This document shows, piece after piece, positions 1 to 5,876 of a stretch of 9,051 bases of DNA. The translations under genes and the position numbers were made by a program. This stretch comes from Cohaesibacteraceae bacterium. Lineage in GTDB: Bacteria > Pseudomonadota > Alphaproteobacteria > Rhizobiales > Cohaesibacteraceae. How positions within the stretch are numbered: the stretch's first letter is position 1; every line of letters starts with the position of its first letter. The DNA lies in NCBI GenBank assembly GCA_016764535.1, contig JAESRR010000003.1:5731-14781 (forward strand). Direction: 5' to 3'. The notes under the pieces were generated by a model, which was not told where the DNA came from, ran no database searches, and saw nothing but the letters and a program-made list of their open reading frames with translations.

Positions 1-148
1 AAGCCTGAACCCGCCTTGATATCGCGCTCTGGGTAATGCCCAGTTCGTCCGCAGCGCGTGTGAAACTGCCATGTCTGGCAGCGGCCTCAAACGCCGGTAA
101 AGCCGAGAGAATTTGCGCATTACTCAGATTGATCGACTTTTTGGACAC
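1..148 (-). CDS. LysR-type transcriptional regulator, N-terminal part (cut by window edge)
   Basis: The 49 visible residues are the N-terminal DNA-binding domain of a LysR-family regulator. After a short polar lead comes LPAFEAAARHGSFTRAADEL followed by GITQSAISRRVQA, the classic LysR helix-turn-helix (roughly residues 20-49), closest in style to the GcvA-like subgroup. The effector-binding domain lies outside the window. The GTG at 148 is chosen because it has an AAGGG Shine-Dalgarno about 7 bases upstream (revcomp of 155-159); the nearest upstream ATG (167) is out of frame. It is divergent from the nitrilase gene at 340, the usual arrangement for a LysR activator and its target, so it probably controls that gene and itself through the palindrome at 166-180. 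The family call is strong; the target and ligand are inferred. Confidence 0.9.
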   Translation of the reverse strand, partial: MSKKSINLSNAQILSALPAFEAAARHGSFTRAADELGITQSAISRRVQA

Positions 149-165
149 GATTGTCCCTTTCTTAC

Positions 166-180
166 ATGAGTTAAACTCAT
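166..180. promoter_or_regulatory. T-N11-A palindrome, probable LysR operator
   Basis: ATGAGTT-A-AACTCAT is a perfect 15-bp inverted repeat with 7-bp arms. It contains T-N11-A (TGAGTTAAACTCA), the consensus core of LysR-family sites. It sits 18 bp upstream of the LysR start. A TATAAT-like -10 on the minus strand lies just beyond it (192-197), and on the plus strand TATACT (193-198) could serve the nitrilase. The position fits autoregulation and divergent control. The binding itself is inferred. Confidence 0.5.
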
Positions 181-248
181 TGTTTTATGCATTATACTGC
201 ATTTTTAAATGAGAAATACTATTGTATAGATCAGGGGCAAGCTAATAA

Positions 249-371
249 ATGCAACAACTGACAGCCACACCCCGCTCACCAGAGCTTTCCGCAAGAAATT
301 GGTGTGGCTGTCATTTTTTCTATAAAAGAGTGACCAGATATGGAATTGATCCGCGCCCCCCGGACCCGTGA
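249..371 (+). CDS. possible 40-residue leader peptide of the nitrilase mRNA
   Basis: A small ORF begins MQQLTATPRSPELSARNWCG and runs through both arms of the hairpin at 259-319. It ends at a TGA 31 bases inside the nitrilase gene, in another frame. An AGGGG tract lies about 11 bases before its ATG, slightly far for a good ribosome site. It contains a cluster of W, C, C, F, F and Y codons located in the hairpin's right arm and T-tract. If translated it could tie ribosome position to hairpin formation. There is no homology evidence, and the ORF could be chance. Confidence 0.22.
   Translation: MQQLTATPRSPELSARNWCGCHFFYKRVTRYGIDPRPPDP
259..319 (+). terminator. intrinsic-terminator-like hairpin in nitrilase leader (possible attenuator)
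   Basis: TGACAGCCACACC (259-271) and GGTGTGGCTGTCA (301-313) are perfect 13-bp complementary arms around a 29-base loop. Six Ts (314-319) follow directly, in the plus orientation only. The upstream gene runs the other way, so the only transcript this can stop is the nitrilase's own. It ends 20 bases before the nitrilase ATG. That placement suggests premature termination or attenuation rather than an end-of-gene terminator. Confidence 0.6.
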
Positions 372-1329
372 CATAAACCCGGCTGACAAATTGACGATAG
401 GCATGGTGCAGATGGCGCCGGTCTGGTTGAAACGCGAGGCAACGTTGGAGAAAGTTATCACTGCCGCCGCGCGTGCTGGCGAGGAAGGCTGCCAACTGGC
501 GGTATTTGGCGAAGCCCTGGTGCCCGGTTATCCGTTCTGGATTGAAAACACCAATGGCGCAATGTTCAACGACCCCAAACAAAAGGCCATCTACGCCCGC
601 TATGTTGATGAAGGCGTAGTGATTGAACGGGGTGATCTAAAGCCTCTTTGTGCAATCGCCAAACAATATGGCATGGCAATTTATGTTGGCATTATGGAGC
701 GCGCACCGGATCGTAGTGGCACCAGCCTTTATTGCACGCTGGTTTATATTGATGCCACCGGCACCATCCAGTCTGTTCACCGCAAACTGCACCCTACCTA
801 TGAAGAGCGCCTGGCATGGGCACAGGGTGATGGCCATGGTTTACGGGTTCATGATCTGGGACCATTCCGTGTTGGTGGATTGAACTGTTTTGAAAACTGG
901 CTTCCACTCGCCCGTTCGGCGCTCTATTCCCAGGGAGAAACGCTGCATGTCAGCGTCTGGCCAGGCGGACTGCACAATACCCATGATCTGCCGTTGTTCA
1001 TCGCAAAGGAATCCCGGTCATATGTCATCGCCTGTTCCGGTTTGATGCGAACCGAAGATTTCCCCAAAGACACACTGGCGCTGGAAGAAATACTGGAGAA
1101 CTGCAAGCCGGTCCTTGCCAGTGGTGGCAGTGCCCTTGCCGCGCCCGATGGGTCATTTATCATCGAACCGGTAGCCGATATTGAAGCGCTGATCATTGCC
1201 GACATTGACAATGCGATGGTCCGCGAAGAGCGCCAGAACCTTGATATTACGGGCCATTATTCCCGCCCCGATGTCACCAGATTGATGGTTGATCGCACCC
1301 GCCAGAGCGTTGCGGAATTCAAAGACTAG
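340..1329 (+). CDS. nitrilase (carbon-nitrogen hydrolase superfamily, branch 1)
   Basis: This 329-residue protein has the usual nitrilase length and fold markers. It should hydrolyse an organic nitrile to the carboxylic acid plus ammonia in the cytoplasm through a Glu-Lys-Cys triad. The triad is visible: Glu58 in VFGEALVPGYPFW, Lys149 in VHRKLHPTYEER and Cys183 in GGLNCFENWLPLAR. The C-terminal DITGHYSRPDV (residues 302-312) is typical of true nitrilases rather than amidases. The residue after the catalytic Cys is Phe, where Trp is usual, which may alter substrate preference. The ATG at 340 is chosen because the MVQMAPVWL strand falls at a normal distance (residue 22) and an AAAAGAG tract lies 9 bases upstream. 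It is divergent from a LysR gene and preceded by a terminator-like hairpin. It ends 15 bases from the convergent Fic gene. The exact substrate cannot be read from sequence. Confidence 0.92.
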   Translation: MELIRAPRTRDINPADKLTIGMVQMAPVWLKREATLEKVITAAARAGEEGCQLAVFGEALVPGYPFWIENTNGAMFNDPKQKAIYARYVDEGVVIERGDLKPLCAIAKQYGMAIYVGIMERAPDRSGTSLYCTLVYIDATGTIQSVHRKLHPTYEERLAWAQGDGHGLRVHDLGPFRVGGLNCFENWLPLARSALYSQGETLHVSVWPGGLHNTHDLPLFIAKESRSYVIACSGLMRTEDFPKDTLALEEILENCKPVLASGGSALAAPDGSFIIEPVADIEALIIADIDNAMVREERQNLDITGHYSRPDVTRLMVDRTRQSVAEFKD

Positions 1330-1344
1330 CGGAAATTCAAGTGA

Positions 1345-2424
1345 TTATATCTTAAGCCAATACCGGGTGCTTTTTAATGTGCCGGTTCGGGACAACGCAC
1401 CCTTTTTAACAAGATCGAAAAGGTCCCGGGTTGCCGTTGCAGTAGTAGTGTCTGCAATTGTAATATAATTGCGGGCACTCAACCCGCCTTCAAACCCATC
1501 CGGCCCGGCATCAAACATGCGTATCAAAGCCCTTTCTTGACGGAGGTTCAGTTGGCCACGCAATGCGTCAAACAGCTTTGTCTTGGCTATCAGATGATCA
1601 ATTATTGCGATAGAATAATCCTGCGCTTTCAATACCGAGCCTGCGAACCAGGCGAGCCAGGAAGTTATGTCCATTCCTTTATTGTTCGCTTCAATATTCA
1701 CATAATATAACTTCCGATCTATCGCGATTTGACGCGACAGAGCGAGCAGGCTGGGCTGACCAATTGCCTGGGCAAGACACTTTTCACTCAGTGCCCGCGC
1801 AATACGACCGTTACCATCTTCAAATGGATGAATGGAAACAAAATACAAATGTGCCAAACCGGCTTTTGTAAGAGCAGGCAGACGGCAGGCCTCAAACCAT
1901 TCAATAAAAATCTGCATTTCACGTTTAACAATTTGAGATGGCGGTGCTTCAAAATGCACCATCCGTTTTTGCATTGGCCCGGAAACCACCTGCATGACAT
2001 CATGTCCAGTGCGATACATGCCAACCGGCCCAATATCATTCGCACCCCGACAAACAAGTTGATGCCATTCGAAAAGTGTTTGATCCGTAAGTGGTTGCCC
2101 GAAATGCTCAAAACAGGCAACCATGAGTTCGGCAATCCCACTTTCAGCCGGTCTTGACTGAACTGTTCCGGGTAAACCAAATTGTTGTCGAATAGATGAT
2201 CGAACAGAAGATCTGTCGAGGATTTCACCTTCAATCAAGGAAGTTTTTAGCGCCTCATCAATTAAAAGGCTTATCTGAATCCGGTCTTTGTCTTCACGTG
2301 TCAAATGTACCCAGGAACCGGTCAACCGACCCGCACCGAGCAAAAACCGTTGTTCCATCGCAACCAAAGATTCAGCATCAAATCGCCAGTCGGGCCAGTT
2401 TTTCTGTTGCCAATTCCATAACAT
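1345..2424 (-). CDS. Fic family protein (DUF4172-type N-terminus, AMPylase-like)
   Basis: This 359-residue Fic-domain protein probably transfers AMP (or another nucleotide group) from ATP to a target side chain, or removes it. The order is: a DUF4172-like N-terminus beginning WNWQQKNWPDWRFD; an inhibitory helix TSLIEGE (T61, E65, G66), matching (S/T)xxxE(G/N); a flap region GMYRTGHDVMQVVSG (135-149); the intact core motif HPFEDGNGRIAR (199-210) with catalytic His199; and a C-terminal winged-helix-like segment (about 290-359). The inhibitory motif precedes the Fic core in the same chain, so this is a class II, self-restrained Fic rather than a toxin needing a separate antitoxin, and no antitoxin gene is present. 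The ATG at 2424 lies inside an inverted-repeat operator array, and only a weak GGGA precedes it. The wHTH plus this array suggests autoregulation, which is inference. The target protein is unknown. Confidence 0.92.
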   Translation of the reverse strand: MLWNWQQKNWPDWRFDAESLVAMEQRFLLGAGRLTGSWVHLTREDKDRIQISLLIDEALKTSLIEGEILDRSSVRSSIRQQFGLPGTVQSRPAESGIAELMVACFEHFGQPLTDQTLFEWHQLVCRGANDIGPVGMYRTGHDVMQVVSGPMQKRMVHFEAPPSQIVKREMQIFIEWFEACRLPALTKAGLAHLYFVSIHPFEDGNGRIARALSEKCLAQAIGQPSLLALSRQIAIDRKLYYVNIEANNKGMDITSWLAWFAGSVLKAQDYSIAIIDHLIAKTKLFDALRGQLNLRQERALIRMFDAGPDGFEGGLSARNYITIADTTTATATRDLFDLVKKGALSRTGTLKSTRYWLKI

Positions 2425-2503
2425 GATCGATAATCCCGATATTTATCGATCAATATTCGCTAATTAATGATCGATAGCAAGGCAATTTATCGATCATGTT
2501 ATG
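2417..2503. promoter_or_regulatory. nested inverted-repeat operator array over the fic start
   Basis: Four copies of a TGATCGATA half-site occur in alternating orientation: 2424-2433, 2443-2452, 2468-2477 and 2487-2496. The outer two extend to a perfect 17-bp inverted pair, CATAACATGATCGATAA (2417-2433) and TTATCGATCATGTTATG (2487-2503). The inner pairings have 10-bp perfect arms with 9- and 11-bp spacers. The proximal copy covers the fic start codon, so a bound protein would block both transcription and initiation. The region is AT-rich and contains the only plausible fic promoter. The binding protein is not known; the Fic C-terminal winged helix is a candidate. Confidence 0.65.
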
Positions 2504-2519
2504 TTCGCTGCGCAACGTC

Positions 2520-2542
2520 AAAAGGGAGCAGCACCCCCTTTT
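2520..2542 (-). terminator. possible terminator after the small secreted protein gene
   Basis: AAAAGGG and CCCTTTT form 7-bp arms with a 9-base loop, 24 bases past the stop of the minus-strand gene at 2566. The Ts form part of the stem rather than a free tract, so termination efficiency is uncertain. The structure is symmetric and could act in both directions. Confidence 0.4.
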
Positions 2543-2565
2543 AACCATTTTTGGACTAAATAGAC

Positions 2566-2934
2566 TTACTTCAGTTTGGCAAACTTGGCCTGAAGCGCTT
2601 TCACTTTACGGCTGACGCTGTCACCCTTTTTCATTGAACCGGTTTCGCCGCTGGACGGGGCATGCCAGGTGCCGGATTTACACGTCTTGTTGCCATTCAC
2701 CTTCCATTTACCGACGACATAATGTTTATTTTTGCGATGCCAGCTAAGGAAAGTTCCATCGGGTGCAAAATACCCCTTGGTCCTTTTCCAGTTTGCCGTT
2801 TTGCCTGAATATATTTTTTTGACCTGGGCGCTCGACAGTTTTTTAGCCTTGGGAGAAAGCGTATGGGACATCGCAGGTGAGCATAGACCAACCGCATTTG
2901 TTGCCAGCATCAAATGCCTGAAAACATGCTTCAT
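2566..2934 (-). CDS. small secreted lysine-rich protein, DUF995-like
   Basis: This 122-residue protein has a plausible signal peptide: MKHVFRHLM, a short hydrophobic stretch, and a possible cut after A21-M22-S23. The mature part is very basic. GYFAPDGTF (54-62) and GKWKV (75-79), followed by a Cys at 85 and GTWHA, resemble the DUF995 pattern of alphaproteobacterial exported proteins. The C-terminal 35 residues (SMKKGDSVSRKVKALQAKFA...) are a basic amphipathic tail and do not look like the rest of that family, so the end may be divergent. The start at 2934 has a good GGAG six bases upstream. It lies downstream of the two LuxR genes on the same strand but has its own conserved element at 2998-3014. 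It has the same length as the secreted protein at 5508 and resembles it distantly. Function is unknown. Confidence 0.75.
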   Translation of the reverse strand: MKHVFRHLMLATNAVGLCSPAMSHTLSPKAKKLSSAQVKKIYSGKTANWKRTKGYFAPDGTFLSWHRKNKHYVVGKWKVNGNKTCKSGTWHAPSSGETGSMKKGDSVSRKVKALQAKFAKLK

Positions 2935-2997
2935 AAAAAGCTCCGTCTCAATATATTGATATCAATGGAACGAAGAATGCTGCGTGTAAAAACCGGG

Positions 2998-3014
2998 CGC
3001 ATGACCCATTCGGG
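2998..3014 (-). promoter_or_regulatory. conserved upstream element, copy 1 (CCCGAATGGGTCATGCG)
   Basis: On the minus strand CCCGAATGGGTCATGCG lies 63 bases before the start of the secreted protein at 2934. It matches 16 of 17 bases of the element before the other secreted protein (5431-5447), in the same orientation relative to the gene and at nearly the same distance. Its left part, ACCC-GAAT-GGGT, is an inverted repeat, as expected for a dimeric regulator. The two LuxR-family proteins next door are the natural candidates, by inference only. Confidence 0.55.
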
Positions 3015-3047
3015 TTATTGTGCAATCATTTATTGCAAACGACATAC

Positions 3048-4193
3048 TCAGCCCGGAATTCGGGTAATCAGGGTAATCAATTCACTTTGTTTGTTCACCC
3101 CGGCTTTTTGAAAAACCATTTTCAGCTGGTTGCGCACCGTGTGGATGCTCAATTCTCGCGATGCGGCGTAATCCGAAAGGCTGTCCCCTTGTGTCATCGC
3201 CTGTGCAAGTTCAGCTTCCGCCAGTGTCATTTTATAAAGCCCTGTGAGGATATGAATAACCGGATTGCGTTTGCGCGCCGGATCAACCAGCGTCAAAACC
3301 GCCACCGGTCTTGTTGTCTGCAAGAACATGCCAATTTCGCCAATCAACTCCTGTGCAGAACCAAGAGGTAACAATAGAGCAAAATACGGATCAAACATGT
3401 CACGGGATTTGATGGCAAAAACGTCCGGACCAGCAGATGTCTCACCCGATGAGAGCGCATGCATATTTTTTGACATGATCCGGTCTGCCTCTGGATCAAA
3501 TGCGTGCAACACATGGAATTGATCGAGATATAAAAGTGATTGTTTTTGTAAAATAGCATCAGCAGTTTTGTTGAAATGACAAATGCAACCATCTTTATCC
3601 AGTAGAACAACGGCATTGCCGATACGATCCAGAGCTTCACTATATCCCTGGCGTTGCAATTTGGCACCCTCCAGCGCCCGTTGCATTTGAAAGGCCCGGG
3701 AAAGATGTGGCGATAATACTTTCAGCAAACACAGCCAGTTATGCTCCAGCCTGTCGCGATCCCTTTCGCGAATGTTCCCGGCAAGCAACACCATCCGGTC
3801 AGCTTCATTAAACAACGCCATACCGCCACCGGCGACAATGTCCCCCTGCGGTACCACCCAGTCATTGTAAAATTCGGTTTTTTGAAGTTGATCACGCGGC
3901 AGCAGCTGATCAGATGTCAGTAATGTCCCGGTTTTCGCCTGCATGATGCGCGGTGTCCAGGGACTGATTGAACCGAAATGCGCCATGAATGTATCGTTAA
4001 AATCAGGATCATAATTGGTGATGCCGCCAATGATGGTTTCACTCACCACCATGTCATATCCGTACATGGTGAGCGGAATATCTCCCGCGACAACTGACAT
4101 TTTTTCCACCAGCGTCTGCCACTCGCCGGTCATGGCACATTGATAAATATCGTCAACAAGGCCGGATATTACGCTGCTATCAAGTTCTCTCAT
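3048..4193 (-). CDS. LuxR-family transcriptional regulator with PAS-like sensor region (second of pair)
   Basis: This 381-residue regulator has a C-terminal LuxR/GerE-type helix-turn-helix (about residues 320-381: MTLAEAELAQAM..., then LSIHTVRNQLKMVFQKAGV and NKQSELITLI). The middle carries a PAS-like segment around residues 185-225 (ALDRIGNAVVLLDKDGCICH). The N-terminal 170 residues, with YGYD, NDW and PHLSRAFQMQRAL, form a sensor-like region shared with its neighbour. It is not a classical acyl-homoserine-lactone receptor by length or N-terminal motifs, and the ligand is unknown. Its ATG overlaps the stop of the upstream paralog (ATGA), so the two are translationally coupled and probably made together. 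Both proteins end in RIPG. The two are clearly paralogs, colinear except for a loop near residue 290, and arose by tandem duplication. Confidence 0.88.
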   Translation of the reverse strand: MRELDSSVISGLVDDIYQCAMTGEWQTLVEKMSVVAGDIPLTMYGYDMVVSETIIGGITNYDPDFNDTFMAHFGSISPWTPRIMQAKTGTLLTSDQLLPRDQLQKTEFYNDWVVPQGDIVAGGGMALFNEADRMVLLAGNIRERDRDRLEHNWLCLLKVLSPHLSRAFQMQRALEGAKLQRQGYSEALDRIGNAVVLLDKDGCICHFNKTADAILQKQSLLYLDQFHVLHAFDPEADRIMSKNMHALSSGETSAGPDVFAIKSRDMFDPYFALLLPLGSAQELIGEIGMFLQTTRPVAVLTLVDPARKRNPVIHILTGLYKMTLAEAELAQAMTQGDSLSDYAASRELSIHTVRNQLKMVFQKAGVNKQSELITLITRIPG

Positions 4194-5353
4194 CCTGGTA
4201 TCCGGGCGATCAGTGCCACCAGTTCGCTTTGTTTCCTGACACCGGTTTTATCAAAGATAATTTTGAGCTGATTGCGCACTGTATGCAGGCTAATTGAATG
4301 CGTTTCAGAATATTGCAAAAGAGAAAGTCCCTGGCTCAGGGAACTCGCCAGCGCAGCTTCCGCAGGGGTGAGTTGATAGAGACCGGTCAATATATGCGCC
4401 ACAGGATTGCGTTTGCGGGCCGGATCAACAATCATCAAAATTGCTACCGGTTTTGCACCCCGTGAGGGATCCTGAATATCACGCAAAGACACAACGTTTG
4501 AGACTTGGCCTCCCCGGCCCGTGAGCGGTAAAACCAACCCATAACTGGCTTCAAATCGATCTCTTTTATGGATGGCAAATACATCTCCGATCTTTTCCGG
4601 GGACCCGGATGCAATGGCTTTTAGACTATGTTGAATTGTTTTGTTGGCGACAGGATCAAACGCCGCAACAGATCTATACTGATCCAGATAGATCAAATCC
4701 TTGTTGTCCAGCAGTGATCGCGCCGCAAGATTGTGATGACAAATATTACCGGACCCATCGATTAAAAATGCAGCATTACCGGTCCGTTCAATTGCTTCAC
4801 CATATCCCTGTCGTTCAAGGTTAATGCCGCCAAGTGCCCGTTGCATCCGAAAGGCGCGGGTCAAATGTGGAGTAAGAATCCGCAGTAGATCCAGCCAGCT
4901 GTCTTCGTGGCGCACACGGTCTTTCATCCGGATATTGGCACCCAGAACCATCATACGGTCATTGTCATTAAACAAGGTCAGGGCTCCGCCGCCCATGCAA
5001 TTTTCCTGCGGCAGCATCCAGTCATTATGATATTCAGTGCCGATCAATTGATCATCAGGGACATGCAATCGGGACGAACCAACTTCCCCGGTTCTGGTAT
5101 TTGAAATTTTCTCGGCCCAGGGGTTTATCCCGGAATAATGCTGTACAAATGAACTAACGAAATCTGGATCAAAATTCTGGAAATTCATGATTTGAAAATG
5201 GTCAATCTGAATATCATAGCCGTACATATAGATTTTCGTATCGCCGGAAACCCGTGCCAGCTGTTCAATGGTATGTTGCCATTGGCCGCTTAGCGCTGCG
5301 CCATATATCCCATCAATAAGTGCATAAACATTGGATTGGTCGAGCTCCCGCAT
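4190..5353 (-). CDS. LuxR-family transcriptional regulator with PAS-like sensor region (first of pair)
   Basis: This 387-residue paralog has the same architecture. A sensor-like N-terminus (MRELDQSNVYALIDGIYGAA..., YGYD at 44-47, NDW at 110-112) is followed by a PAS-like segment at about 185-225 (AIERTGNAAFLIDGSGNICH). Then come the linker VDPARKRNPVAHILTGLY and a LuxR-type helix-turn-helix at about 326-387 (LTPAEAALASSL, SISLHTVRNQLKIIFDKTGV). Compared with its partner it has a few extra residues near 285-300. The start at 5353 is well supported by GGAGGTGA (revcomp of 5358-5365), an almost ideal ribosome site. It is divergent from the secreted-protein gene at 5508. The conserved element at 5431-5447 lies in the shared intergenic region, so the pair may be controlled by the same site as the secreted protein. 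Confidence 0.9.
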   Translation of the reverse strand: MRELDQSNVYALIDGIYGAALSGQWQHTIEQLARVSGDTKIYMYGYDIQIDHFQIMNFQNFDPDFVSSFVQHYSGINPWAEKISNTRTGEVGSSRLHVPDDQLIGTEYHNDWMLPQENCMGGGALTLFNDNDRMMVLGANIRMKDRVRHEDSWLDLLRILTPHLTRAFRMQRALGGINLERQGYGEAIERTGNAAFLIDGSGNICHHNLAARSLLDNKDLIYLDQYRSVAAFDPVANKTIQHSLKAIASGSPEKIGDVFAIHKRDRFEASYGLVLPLTGRGGQVSNVVSLRDIQDPSRGAKPVAILMIVDPARKRNPVAHILTGLYQLTPAEAALASSLSQGLSLLQYSETHSISLHTVRNQLKIIFDKTGVRKQSELVALIARIPG

Positions 5354-5430
5354 TCACTCACCTCCCTAAATGGTTTCTGCCCTCTCGATCCAAATCATGA
5401 CCGGTAATTTCAGAATATTCAACCACATAG

Positions 5431-5447
5431 CCCAAATGGGTCATGCG
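5431..5447 (+). promoter_or_regulatory. conserved upstream element, copy 2 (CCCAAATGGGTCATGCG)
   Basis: CCCAAATGGGTCATGCG lies 60 bases before the ATG at 5508, in the same orientation and at nearly the same distance as copy 1 before the gene at 2934. Flanking similarity extends to a CACA(A)TA stretch upstream and a GTTC..ATTGAT stretch about 30 bases downstream, so the two promoters share ancestry or a regulator. The site is also 77 bases upstream of the divergent LuxR gene at 5353. Confidence 0.55.
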
Positions 5448-5507
5448 TACCTTGCGGAAATTGCTTTTACTTGGTTCGGATTGATTTTCGAACTCCGGGG
5501 AAAACTT

Positions 5508-5876
5508 ATGAATTTTGGGAAACTAGCCTGCGCTATCTGTATATCAACCGCATTTTTGGCTGCACCGGCCGTTGCAGCCACCTTCAAGCCGATCAACACT
5601 GAAAAAGACTTTATGAAACTTGCCGTTGGAAAAAAATGGGTCAGCAAAAAGGGTTTTGTAGCGTATTTTAACAAGGATCATACCTTGTCTGGCGGTTTCG
5701 GAAAAAAGAAAATGACCGGCAAGTGGAATTGGGAAGGCAAATACTGGTGCCGAACGGTAATCCTTGACGGCAAAAACCTCGGGCATGATTGTCAGGTGCA
5801 TGAGATCTCCGGGAATCAACTCAAATTTACCCGGAAAAAGGGCAAGGGCGCGACCCTTATTTACACAACAAAATAG
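5508..5876 (+). CDS. small secreted lysine-rich protein with YWCRT/DCQ motif
   Basis: This 122-residue exported protein has a clear Sec signal peptide (MNFGKLACAICISTAFLAAP then AVA-A, cleavage near residue 23/24). The mature domain has GKKWVSKKGFVAYFNKDHTL, then GKWNWEGKYWCRT (71-83) and LGHDCQ (91-96). The two cysteines, C81 and C95, could form a disulfide in the periplasm. The frame stays open upstream to 5370, but the start at 5508 is chosen because it places the signal peptide at the very N-terminus, with GGGG seven bases before it. It matches the other secreted protein at 2566-2934 in length, basic composition and the GKW core, suggesting distant paralogy; that copy lacks the second Cys motif. 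Function is unknown. It is divergent from the LuxR pair. Confidence 0.82.
   Translation: MNFGKLACAICISTAFLAAPAVAATFKPINTEKDFMKLAVGKKWVSKKGFVAYFNKDHTLSGGFGKKKMTGKWNWEGKYWCRTVILDGKNLGHDCQVHEISGNQLKFTRKKGKGATLIYTTK

Noticed and set aside
205..582. 125-codon open frame on the minus strand across the nitrilase leader and 5' end
   Set aside because: It is antisense to the well-supported nitrilase, has no family features and lacks a ribosome site; it is a shadow frame.
1788..2234. 148-codon minus-strand open frame inside the Fic gene
   Set aside because: It shares the strand but not the frame of an intact Fic protein and shows no domain pattern.
2417..2503. Inverted repeats as transposon ends or a CRISPR-like array
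   Set aside because: The repeats alternate in orientation, have short spacers and no transposase or cas genes nearby; an operator array fits better.
2496..2621. Plus-strand ORF of about 41 codons starting in the distal fic operator (ATGTTATG)
   Set aside because: The start is explained by the mirror symmetry of the inverted repeat; there is no ribosome site and it runs antisense into the secreted-protein gene.
3021..3037. TGCAAT-N5-ATTGCA hairpin after the LuxR pair as a terminator
   Set aside because: It has only 6 AT-rich base pairs and no T-tract; too weak to call.
5370..5507. Upstream in-frame extension of the secreted protein
   Set aside because: It would bury a clear signal peptide 46 residues inside the protein and covers the conserved regulatory element; the ATG at 5508 has a better context.
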